DNA of 52,073 nucleotides from Clostridia bacterium (GCA_017540175.1 JAFYBN010000076.1:1-52073); one strand, 5' to 3'; positions 8,906 to 16,300 are shown, numbered from the stretch's first letter. Made by a program: numbers and translations. The notes: generated by a model not told the origin, from the sequence alone.

Positions 8906-10405
8906 TCAGTTGTCTTCCCGGACGGCTTCGAGCAGGTTTGAGAGCATCCGCTCGTAGATCTTTTCACTTCTCTTATAGGTGGAAACAAAGTCCTTGCTCT
9001 TGTCGATGAGGATCATGGAGCGAAGGGAGAGCATCATGTTTCCGAGGCTGTAATTGTAGAAGTACCCGAAGTCCGTCGTCATCGAATCGTGGATCAGGTC
9101 GATGATCTGCGAAGCGGCATCCGACGAATCGCGGCGGTATTTCGTTTTCAGGATCACGTCGTAATAATCCGGCATCACTTCGTAATAGTAACAGTACCCC
9201 ATCTTTTCGAGCACCGCCGACGAGGATGCGATGTGCCCGCTGATCGCCGGGATGCAGAGGATATTCGCGTCGTCGTGCGTGAGCGAGCCGTAGCTTTCGA
9301 CGGTATCGTCGAGCTTCGGCAGGGGCAGGATCGTGAAGTTCGTCTCCACGTTCCGATACAGATCCAGACGGGAGAAGTTCTCGTTGAGGAACAGCACCCG
9401 GCTGCCCTCGAGCATGTCGACGGGTTCGAAAATCTGATATCCGAAGGAGCCGTTGTTGTTCCAAAGCAGGTCGTAGAGAAGTTCCACGAACCGGATCGTA
9501 TCCGGCGTGTTGAAGTCGAGATACGGGACGCCTTCCTCATCGCGGGAGCAGCCCCGCACGCCGCAGTCGATCATGAAATGGTCGACGGTGATGGTCGCAG
9601 AGGTGGCGTAGCCGTACGTATCGCGTTCGTCGCGTTCGCCGTTTCCGCCCACGTCTACATACACGCCCCCAACGATTTCGGACAGCCTGTCAAACGTCCA
9701 GTCCCCGTTCAAAACGAGCTCGTAAATATCCGAGACGTCCCGTCCGATATCGGTGAGCAGATCCGTGTTGAGGATCATCATGGACGAGCGGCGGAACACG
9801 TCCGGGGACGCGTCGCCCGCGAGGAAATAGGTGTGTCCGCTGTCCGCCATGGCCTCGCCGATGTAGTTCCGGTACCACCACGGCTTTTCATAATCGAAAT
9901 AATACCCTTCCCTCCCGTTCAGGTTGGCGAGCATGTGCTGGAGCGTGAGCGGCGCGACCTTCCACTGCGTCCCGTAGACGATCTCGTAGATATCGTCCCC
10001 CGCGCGGTAAGCGTTCGTCACCTTATCCGCTTCGATGCCGTCGTTTTCAATGTGTCGAAACACGCAGTCGAGGTCCTCCATGACCTTTTGGTTGGAGTTG
10101 AAGACCGCGTCGTTCAGCAGTTCGCCCGAAAGCTCTTCGACATCGACGGTGAAGGTCTGCACGTCGCGAAAATGCAGAAAGCGCACGGATTCCCCGCTCA
10201 TTTTCAGATCCCCCGGCACTGAGCAGACCAGTTTTTCTTCCGTCTCCGGAGCGTCGTCCGCGGGCTCCGTGCCCACTCCCTGCGTGGGCTCCGTCTCTTC
10301 GGGATCGGCGTTCGCGGACGACTCGCCGCACCCCGCAAGCGGGAGCATGAGCATCAGGAGCGCGAGAAGGAAAGCACTCAGTCTCTTTGGTTTTGTAAGT
10401 GTCAT
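8906..10405 (-). CDS. Extracellular solute-binding lipoprotein (ABC type), paralogue 1
   Basis: 499 residues. The ATG at 10405 has a strong GGAGGGAGG just upstream and is followed by a lipoprotein signal, LMLPLAGC (Cys26). An acidic/Thr-rich linker leads to a family-1-like substrate-binding fold with motifs such as LLNDAVFNSNQKVMEDLDC, FLAGDASPDVFRRSSMM and LTHDDANILCIPA. A loop with an EF-hand/dockerin-like pattern (VGGNGERDERDTYGY) may bind calcium. It is second in a two-gene operon, 51 bases after its paralogue, and is very similar to it over its whole length. No ABC permease or ATPase gene is near. Ligand unknown, probably a glycan piece; the terminal residues are Glu-Asp-Asn. Confidence 0.88.
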   Translation of the reverse strand: MTLTKPKRLSAFLLALLMLMLPLAGCGESSANADPEETEPTQGVGTEPADDAPETEEKLVCSVPGDLKMSGESVRFLHFRDVQTFTVDVEELSGELLNDAVFNSNQKVMEDLDCVFRHIENDGIEADKVTNAYRAGDDIYEIVYGTQWKVAPLTLQHMLANLNGREGYYFDYEKPWWYRNYIGEAMADSGHTYFLAGDASPDVFRRSSMMILNTDLLTDIGRDVSDIYELVLNGDWTFDRLSEIVGGVYVDVGGNGERDERDTYGYATSATITVDHFMIDCGVRGCSRDEEGVPYLDFNTPDTIRFVELLYDLLWNNNGSFGYQIFEPVDMLEGSRVLFLNENFSRLDLYRNVETNFTILPLPKLDDTVESYGSLTHDDANILCIPAISGHIASSSAVLEKMGYCYYYEVMPDYYDVILKTKYRRDSSDAASQIIDLIHDSMTTDFGYFYNYSLGNMMLSLRSMILIDKSKDFVSTYKRSEKIYERMLSNLLEAVREDN

Positions 10406-10456
10406 ACGTACCTCCCTCCGTTTTTCTACTCCGTTTTTTCTCCGTTTCCGCACGGC

Positions 10457-11962
10457 TCACTCATCCTCCTGCATGGTTTCGAGCAGGTTTTCGAGCATCT
10501 TCTTGTAGATTTTTTCGTTCCTCTTGTACAGGGACGTGAAGGCGGTGCTCTTTTGCGTGCAGATCAGATCGCGCAGGGAGAGCATCATATTGCCCATGCC
10601 GTAGTTGTAAAAATACCCGAAATCCGTCGTCAGCGAATCGTGGATCAGATCCATGACCTGCGAGGCGGCGTCGGAGGAATCGCGGCGGTATTTCGTTTTG
10701 AGGATGACGTTGTAATAATCGGGCATCACGTCGTAATAGTAATAATAACCGAGCTTTTCGAGCACCGCCGAGGACGTCTCTATCCGGCTGCTGATCGCGG
10801 GGATGCAGATGATGTTCGCGTCGTCGTGCGTAAGCGAGCCGTAGTGCTCGATGAAATCGTTGAGCTTGGGCAGGGGCAGGACCGTGAAATTGGTCTCCGT
10901 ATTGCGGAGCTGATCGAGCCTCGAGAACTGTTCGCTGAGGAAGAGCACCCGGTTGTTTTCGAGCATTTCGAAGGTCGGGATCGCCTCGACGTACCCGTAC
11001 GAGCCGGTGTTGTACCAGAGGAGATTGACGAAGAATTCCACGAACTCGACCGTGTTCGGGGTGTTGAAGTCGACGTACGGCACGCCGTCCTCGTCGCGCG
11101 AGCAGCCCTTCACGCCCGAGTCGATCATAAAATGATCCACGTCGATGCCCGTATGGGAGGCGAAGCCGTACGTATCCTTGACGTCGCGCACACCGTCGCC
11201 GTTGCTGTCCACATAAACGCCGCGGACGATCTCCGCCCATCGGTCAAGCGTCCACCTTCCGTCGAGGACGAGCTCGTAAATATCGCCCACTTCCCGTCCG
11301 ATATCGGTCAGCAGATCGGTGTTGAGGATCAGCATGGACGAACGGCGGAACACGTCGGGCGACGCGTCTCCGGCGAGAAAATAGGTGTGCTCGTTGTCCG
11401 CCATCGCCTCCCGGATGTAGTGCCCGTACCACCACGGCTTGTCATAATCGATGTAAGTCCCCTCGCGCCGGTTGAGATTGGCGAAGATGTGCTGGACGAC
11501 GACCGGCGCTACGGTCCACTGCGTTCCGTAAACGATCTCGTAAACGTCGTCCCCCGCCTGGCGCGCGTTCGTCAGCGTCGCGGGGTTTTTGCCGCCGTTT
11601 TCGATATGCACGAAAACGCAGTCGAGGTCTTCCATGACTCTCTGGTTGCTGTTGACGACCGCATCGTTGAGCAGCTCGCCGGTAAGTTCTTCAATGTTGA
11701 TGGTAAACGTTTCCGTGGCAAAGAAATGTAGAAAGCGCACGGATTCCCCGTTCAGCTTCAGACTTTCCGGGACGCTGCATTCGAGCAGTTTCTCCCCTTC
11801 CTCATCTTCGCCCTCTTCCTCCGGGGACGTCTCGGGGGATCCGGTGTCCGCCGCCGCGTCCGCCGGGTTCTCATCAGCTTTCTCGCCGCACCCCGCGGAG
11901 AAGAAACAGGACACGGCTGTCAGGATGCAAAGGATGAGCGCGATCAATCTTTTTGTTTTCAT
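10457..11962 (-). CDS. Extracellular solute-binding lipoprotein (ABC type), paralogue 2
   Basis: 501 residues. The ATG at 11962 follows GAAAGGAAA; the lipobox is FFSAGC (Cys25). It aligns end to end with the downstream paralogue: LLNDAVVNSNQRVMEDLDC, FLAGDASPDVFRRSSML, SNGDGVRDVKDTYGF and MPDYYNVILKTKYRRDSSD. It is the promoter-proximal gene of the pair and is transcribed from 12130, divergently from an OPA-type MFS transporter. The family normally hands sugars to an ABC importer, yet none is encoded here, so it may use a permease elsewhere or serve as a surface binding protein. The duplication looks fairly recent because long stretches are identical in both. Confidence 0.88.
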   Translation of the reverse strand: MKTKRLIALILCILTAVSCFFSAGCGEKADENPADAAADTGSPETSPEEEGEDEEGEKLLECSVPESLKLNGESVRFLHFFATETFTINIEELTGELLNDAVVNSNQRVMEDLDCVFVHIENGGKNPATLTNARQAGDDVYEIVYGTQWTVAPVVVQHIFANLNRREGTYIDYDKPWWYGHYIREAMADNEHTYFLAGDASPDVFRRSSMLILNTDLLTDIGREVGDIYELVLDGRWTLDRWAEIVRGVYVDSNGDGVRDVKDTYGFASHTGIDVDHFMIDSGVKGCSRDEDGVPYVDFNTPNTVEFVEFFVNLLWYNTGSYGYVEAIPTFEMLENNRVLFLSEQFSRLDQLRNTETNFTVLPLPKLNDFIEHYGSLTHDDANIICIPAISSRIETSSAVLEKLGYYYYYDVMPDYYNVILKTKYRRDSSDAASQVMDLIHDSLTTDFGYFYNYGMGNMMLSLRDLICTQKSTAFTSLYKRNEKIYKKMLENLLETMQEDE

Positions 11963-12093
11963 GGAGTTTTCCTTTCCCCTGTCTCTGATGCAGGATATTC
12001 CGCCGGTTTGACGCATGCGCGTTTCCGCCCCGTTCGTCCGAGGACTTCCGGGGTCTTTTTCGGATCGCGCTTTCGTTTCGGAATGGGCTATCC

Positions 12094-12107
12094 CGTCAAT
12101 AATATGG
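12094..12107 (-). promoter_or_regulatory. Conserved early-leader element, copy B
   Basis: CGTCAATAATATGG, 23 bases downstream of the leftward -10. It matches 7737-7750 with one substitution. Confidence 0.55.
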
Positions 12108-12129
12108 ATTTTCCTCTTTCACATTTAAC

Positions 12130-12158
12130 ATTATATATTGATTTGACCAAATAGTCAA
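12130..12158 (-). promoter_or_regulatory. Promoter of the solute-binding protein operon
   Basis: Minus-strand TTGACT (12153-12158), 17-base spacer, TATAAT (12130-12135), with AAGCG just upstream. Confidence 0.85.
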
Positions 12159-12171
12159 GTTTGACGCTTGA

Positions 12172-12212
12172 TTTGTGAAAAAATAAAGCAACGCTCATTT
12201 TCCTGCATCAAA
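12172..12212. promoter_or_regulatory. 41-base shared upstream element, copy B
   Basis: Matches 7807-7847 at 40 of 41 bases; the one change is T for C in the CATTTTCCTG part. Position relative to the leftward -35 is the same as in copy A. In this copy GAAAA and TTTTC form a loose inverted repeat across ~16 bases. Confidence 0.7.
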
Positions 12213-12260
12213 ACGCCGACTCGGCCGGGAGCGCCCCGCCGACCGCGGAGCTTTCGCGCC

Positions 12261-12276
12261 GATTTGTGAAAAAAAC
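12261..12276. promoter_or_regulatory. Second candidate operator, MFS promoter side
   Basis: GATTTGTGAAAAAAAC begins 29 bases before the TTGACA of the MFS promoter. It directly repeats the left end of the 41-base element (12170-12183). Confidence 0.55.
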
Positions 12277-12289
12277 TGCGCGAAACACA

Positions 12290-12318
12290 TTGACAAGGAG
12301 GTCGTGCTGAACTATAAT
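12290..12318 (+). promoter_or_regulatory. Promoter of the MFS transporter gene
   Basis: TTGACA (12290-12295), 17-base spacer, TATAAT (12313-12318). Confidence 0.85.
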
Positions 12319-12392
12319 GAGCGGAGAAATACGGAGCCGCGGAGCGCACAACGCGTGAGATCGCGCCCGGCGGCGGATAGGAAGCGTCTCAT

Positions 12393-13613
12393 ATGGAATC
12401 ATCAGCCCGACGTTCGCGCATGTTCGTTTTTCTTTGCTGTCTCGTCTATTTCACGAGCTATCTCACGCGGATCAATTACGGGGCGGTCCTTGTGGAGATC
12501 ATCCGGGACCTCGATATTACGAAAGAGGCCGGGAGCATCGCCGTCACGGGGAGCTTTATCACCTACGGCGTCGGACAGCTCATCAGCGGACTGCTCGGGG
12601 ACAAGATGTCTCCGCGTCTCCTGATCGCCCTCGGGCTGTGCTCGACGGCGGCGGTCAACCTCTCGATGGTTTTTCTGCCGGATATCCGCATCATGACCGT
12701 GGTCTGGTGCTTCAACGGCTTCTTCCAGGCGATGCTCTGGCCTCCGCTTGTAAAAATGATGGCGGAAAACCTCAAGGGGACGGCGTACACCCTGAGCGCC
12801 GTTTTGGTCTCCGCTTCGGCGTCCGTTTCCACGATCTTCGTCTATCTCATCTCTCCGCTCCTCATCACGCGGCTGAGTTGGCGGGCGGTGTTCGTTCTCG
12901 CGGGCTCCGTCGGCTTTGCCGCCGCCCTGTTCTGGTACCACGGCACGGCGGGCATGTCCGAGGGAGAGGCCGGGGGTGCGGGCGGCGTGCAGAAAAAGCA
13001 CGTGAGTATCGGCGACATATCCCACTCCGGCATCGCCCTCGTCATGATCGTCATCATCCTGCAGGGGATCCTGCGCGACGGGATCACGACGTGGATGCCG
13101 ACGTACATCAAGGAGGTCTTCGACCTCGGCTCCTCCGTCTCGATCCTGACGACGGTGGTGCTCCCGATCTTCAGCATCGCGAGCGTGACCCTCGCCTCCC
13201 GGTTTCTCATCCGACTGCGCGACGAGATGCTGACGGCGACGATTCTGTTCGGGATCGCGCTCGGCGCTTCCCTTCTGATGCCGGTGTTCTTCTCCGGGAG
13301 CATGATCGTATGCGCGCTCCTGATGGCGCTCATCACGGGGTGCATGCACGGCGTGAACCTCATGCTGATCAGCAGGCTCCCCATCCATTTCAAGAGATTC
13401 GGGCATATCGCGATGATCTCCGGCCTGCTCAACGCCTGCACCTACATCGGCAGCGCGCTCTCGACCTACGGCTTCGCGGTCTATTCCGAGCGGTACGGCT
13501 GGGGGTTCATCATCTGGCTCTGGGTCGCCATCTGCGTGCTCGGGACCGGGCTCGCCGCGCTCAACCTCCGCCGCTGGAAGCGGTTCACCGCGGGGGACGG
13601 CGAGAACGGCTGA
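12393..13613 (+). CDS. Major facilitator transporter, organophosphate:phosphate antiporter (OPA)-like
   Basis: 406 residues, about twelve membrane segments, so a normal MFS length. The start is the ATG at 12393 with AGGAAG upstream. N-terminal features recall GlpT/UhpT relatives: TSYLTRINYG in helix 1, the GQLISGLLGDKMSPR loop between helices 2 and 3, and NGFFQAMLWPPLVKMMAEN in helix 4 (OPA members have a similar FQ..GWPP stretch). Such carriers exchange phosphorylated sugars, glycerol-3-phosphate or phosphoglycerate for phosphate. The gene is divergent from two solute-binding lipoproteins, and its promoter region mirrors that of the RpiR/phosphoesterase pair. Import of a phosphorylated compound is an inference; a generic MFS sugar-acid carrier is the alternative. 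No terminator is evident behind it. Confidence 0.82.
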   Translation: MESSARRSRMFVFLCCLVYFTSYLTRINYGAVLVEIIRDLDITKEAGSIAVTGSFITYGVGQLISGLLGDKMSPRLLIALGLCSTAAVNLSMVFLPDIRIMTVVWCFNGFFQAMLWPPLVKMMAENLKGTAYTLSAVLVSASASVSTIFVYLISPLLITRLSWRAVFVLAGSVGFAAALFWYHGTAGMSEGEAGGAGGVQKKHVSIGDISHSGIALVMIVIILQGILRDGITTWMPTYIKEVFDLGSSVSILTTVVLPIFSIASVTLASRFLIRLRDEMLTATILFGIALGASLLMPVFFSGSMIVCALLMALITGCMHGVNLMLISRLPIHFKRFGHIAMISGLLNACTYIGSALSTYGFAVYSERYGWGFIIWLWVAICVLGTGLAALNLRRWKRFTAGDGENG

Positions 13614-13656
13614 CGCGATCTTCCTCGTTTTTCCTGCCGATTCCAAAGGCTCGTTC

Positions 13657-13685
13657 TTGACAAAAAGAGCGGTTCCCTGTATAAT
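13657..13685 (+). promoter_or_regulatory. Promoter of the SLH protein gene
   Basis: TTGACA (13657-13662), 17-base spacer, TATAAT (13680-13685). Confidence 0.85.
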
Positions 13686-13758
13686 AGTATAAGACGCTAC
13701 AAGACGCGGGTATTTCTCCCGCCGTCCGTCCATCTTCTGAAACCACGGGAGTGCGAAC

Positions 13759-14847
13759 ATGAGAAAAATCAAAAGACTTATCAGTTTTCTTCTGTGCCTG
13801 ACGCTCACGGCGGCTCTCGCCTTGTCCGCCTCAGCGGCGCAGTACACGGATGAAGACGAGATCGGCGAGCTCTACGCTCCCGCCGTCTCCGAAATGTCCC
13901 GGCTCGGCGTGCTGAACGGATTTCCGGACGGCTCCTTCCAGCCGAAGGAAAGGCTGACCCGCGCGCAGGGCGCGAAAATCATCGTTTATCTCATTCTCGG
14001 CGCCAACGCGAAGACCCTTCCCTGCGAGGACGCTCCGTTCACGGACGTCCCGGCGGATCACTGGGCGTTGTCCTACATCGACTGGTGCGTGAAGCGCGAA
14101 ATCATCATCGGCTATGGGGACGGCACTTTCGGTCCCGACCATCCTTTGACCGGGACCCAGTTCTCGAAAATGCTCCTCTGCGCCATGGGACTTGCGCGCG
14201 AGGGCAATTACATCGGTCTCGGGGACGCCTGGATCGACGCCGTTTTTGAAGACGGAGAGGCCGTCGGTCTCTTCGCGGGCGACCCGAAGACGGCGGAAAA
14301 CGAGCCGATCGAACGCCGTCAGGCGGCTCTGCTCGCTTACAACTGCCTGCTCGCCGCGGAAGCGGCTTCCGCGCAGCCCGAACAGCCCCCGAAGACGACC
14401 GATCCGGTCAATCCTCAGGGAACAGGACAGCAGGGACAGCAGCAGGGACAGCAGACCCATATTACGCAGCCGGAGCAGCCGGAAAGCCCGCCGTTCGTTC
14501 CTGACAAGCCCATCTCTCAGGGCGGCTCGAGCGATCCGCGCGACCCGCACAATCCTTGGAAGCCCGACGACACCGAAACGCCGGAGGTCCCCGTGACTCC
14601 GGAGAATCCGGAGAATCCGCAGAATCCCGAGAATCCGCAGAACCCGGAAAATCCGCAGAACCCCGAGAATCCGCAGAACCCGGAGAACCCGCAGAATCCC
14701 GAGAATCCGCAGAATCCCGAGAATCCGCAGAACCCGGAAAATCCGACGAACCCGGAAAATCCGACGAATCCCGGCGGGTCGGGCCAGACCGAAAAACCCG
14801 GTCCCTCCCACGGCGGCGACATCGTTCTGCCCGAGATCCCGATTTGA
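13759..14847 (+). CDS. S-layer-homology (SLH) surface protein with Asn-Pro-Glu repeat tail
   Basis: 362 residues from the ATG at 13759, with a signal peptide of ~28 residues ending ALSASA. Three SLH-type modules follow: one with LGVLNGFPDGSFQPKERLTR, one with FTDVPADHWALSYIDW and GYGDGTFGPDHPLTGTQF, and a more degenerate third (residues ~155-200). SLH triplets bind pyruvylated cell-wall polymer, so this is held non-covalently at the wall. After a Gln/Pro linker comes a stretch of about ten NPENPQ/NPENPT hexapeptides (14598-14772) and a short Gly/Pro tail. There is no catalytic domain; it may be a spacer or wall-decorating protein. Repeat number probably varies between strains (inference). Confidence 0.9.
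   Translation: MRKIKRLISFLLCLTLTAALALSASAAQYTDEDEIGELYAPAVSEMSRLGVLNGFPDGSFQPKERLTRAQGAKIIVYLILGANAKTLPCEDAPFTDVPADHWALSYIDWCVKREIIIGYGDGTFGPDHPLTGTQFSKMLLCAMGLAREGNYIGLGDAWIDAVFEDGEAVGLFAGDPKTAENEPIERRQAALLAYNCLLAAEAASAQPEQPPKTTDPVNPQGTGQQGQQQGQQTHITQPEQPESPPFVPDKPISQGGSSDPRDPHNPWKPDDTETPEVPVTPENPENPQNPENPQNPENPQNPENPQNPENPQNPENPQNPENPQNPENPTNPENPTNPGGSGQTEKPGPSHGGDIVLPEIPI
14598..14772 (+). repeat. 18-base coding repeats (NPENPQ)
   Basis: About ten in-frame units of the form AAYCCSGARAAYCCGCAG, differing mostly at third codon positions; the last two read NPENPT. Confidence 0.9.
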
Positions 14848-14875
14848 CCTTCTGATCTGATTGATCCGAACCCAC

Positions 14876-14917
14876 AGCCGCGGTTCCTCCGCCATGCCCG
14901 GAGAGCCGCGGCTTTTT
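14876..14917 (+). terminator. Terminator of the SLH protein gene
   Basis: AGCCGCGG pairs with CCGCGGCT, followed by five T. Confidence 0.8.
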
Positions 14918-14960
14918 GCCGCGTTTACCTGCCCCGCTCCGTTCGGACCCGAACAGACGC

Positions 14961-15004
14961 AAAAAAGCCCCGGAGCGCCGAGAGATTTCTCGGTCGGCTC
15001 CGGG
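14961..15004 (-). terminator. Terminator of the small zinc-ribbon gene
   Basis: A long hairpin: outer CCCGGAGC/GCTCCGGG and inner GCCGAGA/TCTCGGT. Six T follow on the minus strand. Confidence 0.85.
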
Positions 15005-15025
15005 ATCTTTTCACTTTACGAGCTT

Positions 15026-15226
15026 TCAAACGGATATCACCTTGCAGTAACCGCTGAGGCCCAGCCTTTTCACGATATGGCGCGTGTTCCCGCAGCGGGG
15101 GCAGACGTCCGAAGCCTTGAAATAGCGGCAATTCTTTCTGCGAAGATTGACATGATACTGCTCGTTGATGCAGCGGCGGCAGATCGGCGAGCCGTACTCT
15201 TTTTTGATGCGTGAAATCGTCAGCAT
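15026..15226 (-). CDS. Small zinc-ribbon protein (hypothetical)
   Basis: 66 residues, basic. The ATG at 15226 has AGGAGAG nine bases upstream and its own promoter and terminator, which argues for a real gene despite the size. It has two CxxC pairs, CRRC (16-19) and CPRC (42-45), plus Cys33 and Cys61; the first and second pairs could hold one zinc. There is no signal peptide or membrane segment, so it is cytoplasmic and perhaps binds nucleic acid or a protein partner. I do not recognise the family. The neighbours (SLH protein, thrH) give no hint of role. Confidence 0.72.
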   Translation of the reverse strand: MLTISRIKKEYGSPICRRCINEQYHVNLRRKNCRYFKASDVCPRCGNTRHIVKRLGLSGYCKVISV

Positions 15227-15309
15227 ATTCGTAACTCTCCTGCTGTATCCGCGCGGATCGCGCGGTGAAGGACCGCTGTCGGAAGGCGCGGGGCACCCGT
15301 CCCTGCTTC

Positions 15310-15339
15310 AGTATAGCACGAATATGCGGGAGAAGTCAA
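15310..15339 (-). promoter_or_regulatory. Promoter of the zinc-ribbon gene
   Basis: Minus-strand TTGACT (15334-15339), 18-base spacer, extended -10 TGCTATACT. Confidence 0.75.
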
Positions 15340-15384
15340 TATGATTGAGCAAAATATCAGGCGGCGCGGTTTACTTTTTTTCGC

Positions 15385-15424
15385 AAAAAAGCGCCCCGGC
15401 TTCCGTTTCCGAAGTCCGGGGCGG
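15385..15424 (-). terminator. Terminator of thrH
   Basis: CGCCCCGG and CCGGGGCG with an inner CTTCC/GAAG pairing; six T follow on the minus strand. Confidence 0.8.
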
Positions 15425-15538
15425 GTTCAATTTCTGAGAAAAAGGTCGTTCCGCTTCGACGGCGCTCCCGTTCCGGACTTTCCGGGTTTCCCGGGCTTTC
15501 GCGAACACTCCATGTGCGGAAGCGGCACCGGGAGAGGT

Positions 15539-16141
15539 TCACTTCATCGCGCTACGGAAGGCGGCGAGAAGATCGCCGTATTCTTCGTAGGCGGGCAGGT
15601 CCGGGTTCGCCAGGCGGATGGACTCGGTCGTGCGGAACAGGAAACCGCTCTTCCCCGCGCGGATCATCCCGAGATCGTTGAAGCTGTCGCCCGCCGCGAT
15701 GGTGTCAAAGCCGACGGACTGGAGGGCGCGCACCGTGCTCAGCTTGGTTTCGGCACAGCGCAGCTTGTAGCCGGTGATTTCCCCGCCCTCTCCGACGACG
15801 AGCTCGTTGCAGAAGATCGTGGGGTTCCCGAGCTTTTTCATGATCGGAGCGGCGAACTGGGTGAAGGTGTCGCTCAAAATCAAAACCTGCGTCTCATCCC
15901 TGAGAGCGTCGAGGAATTCCCGCGCGCCCGGCATCGGATCGATCTGCGCGGAAACCCGCTGAATCTCGTTCAGCCCCAGCCCGTGCTCCTTCAGAATGCG
16001 GATGCGCTGACGCATGAGCAGGTCGTAATCGGGCTCGTCGCGGGTCGTCCGCCGCAGTTCGGGGATGCCGCTCGCCTCCGCGAACGCGATCCAGATTTCG
16101 GGCACCAAAACGCCTTCGAGGTCAAGACAAATCAGATTCAT
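15539..16141 (-). CDS. thrH: Bifunctional phosphoserine phosphatase / homoserine phosphotransferase (ThrH-like HAD)
   Basis: 200 residues, the usual ThrH length. HAD motif I is LDLEGVLVPEIW, with Asp7 the likely nucleophile and Glu9 in place of the usual second Asp, as in ThrH. Motif II is LILSDTFTQF (Ser90); motif IV is GDSFNDLGMI (151-160). ThrH removes phosphate from phosphoserine and can pass it to homoserine, linking serine and threonine synthesis in the cytoplasm. The start is the ATG at 16141 with only a weak GTGAGAA ahead. It is a single-gene unit with its own promoter and terminator; no amino-acid synthesis genes are next to it. The specificity call rests on the LDLEG signature. Confidence 0.88.
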   Translation of the reverse strand: MNLICLDLEGVLVPEIWIAFAEASGIPELRRTTRDEPDYDLLMRQRIRILKEHGLGLNEIQRVSAQIDPMPGAREFLDALRDETQVLILSDTFTQFAAPIMKKLGNPTIFCNELVVGEGGEITGYKLRCAETKLSTVRALQSVGFDTIAAGDSFNDLGMIRAGKSGFLFRTTESIRLANPDLPAYEEYGDLLAAFRSAMK

Positions 16142-16180
16142 GGCTTTATTCTCACTTTTTCTTTTAATGGGTTATTATTT

Positions 16181-16209
16181 ATTATAGCATAAAGACGGGC
16201 AAAATGCAA
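16181..16209 (-). promoter_or_regulatory. Promoter of thrH
   Basis: Minus-strand TTGCAT (16204-16209), 17-base spacer, extended -10 TATGCTATAAT. Confidence 0.8.
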
Positions 16210-16300
16210 GCCCCTCGGGAAAAAACGCGCGAAAAGGGGCGGAGGGAGCGGAGGGGATATCGGAACAGCCTTCGAATCCGGACCCTCCCCCTGACGGGCG

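Larger units (their letters stand above)
11963..12392. promoter_or_regulatory. 430-base divergent control region (solute-binding operon / MFS transporter)
   Basis: No gene is supported. It contains leftward and rightward sigma-A promoters and the same three shared elements, in the same order, as the 7362-7983 region. The block between the 41-base element and the second motif (12213-12260) is GC-rich and not conserved. Confidence 0.7.
15227..15538. other. 312-base intergenic region
   Basis: Contains the leftward promoter of the zinc-ribbon gene (15310-15339) and the terminator of thrH (15385-15424). Nothing else recognised. Confidence 0.6.

Noticed and set aside
12402-13847. 481-codon minus-strand open frame opposite the MFS gene
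   Set aside because: The MFS reading gives twelve clean membrane helices; the reverse frame is highly charged and has no start signals.
14517-14822. Gly/Phe-rich and other frames over the NPENPQ region
   Set aside because: Shadow frames of the 18-base repeats; the SLH frame has signal peptide, promoter and terminator.
13759-14847. Sortase LPXTG anchor on the SLH or other surface proteins
   Set aside because: No LPXTG-like motif was found in the visible C-termini; SLH modules, lipoboxes or a hydrophobic tail serve instead.
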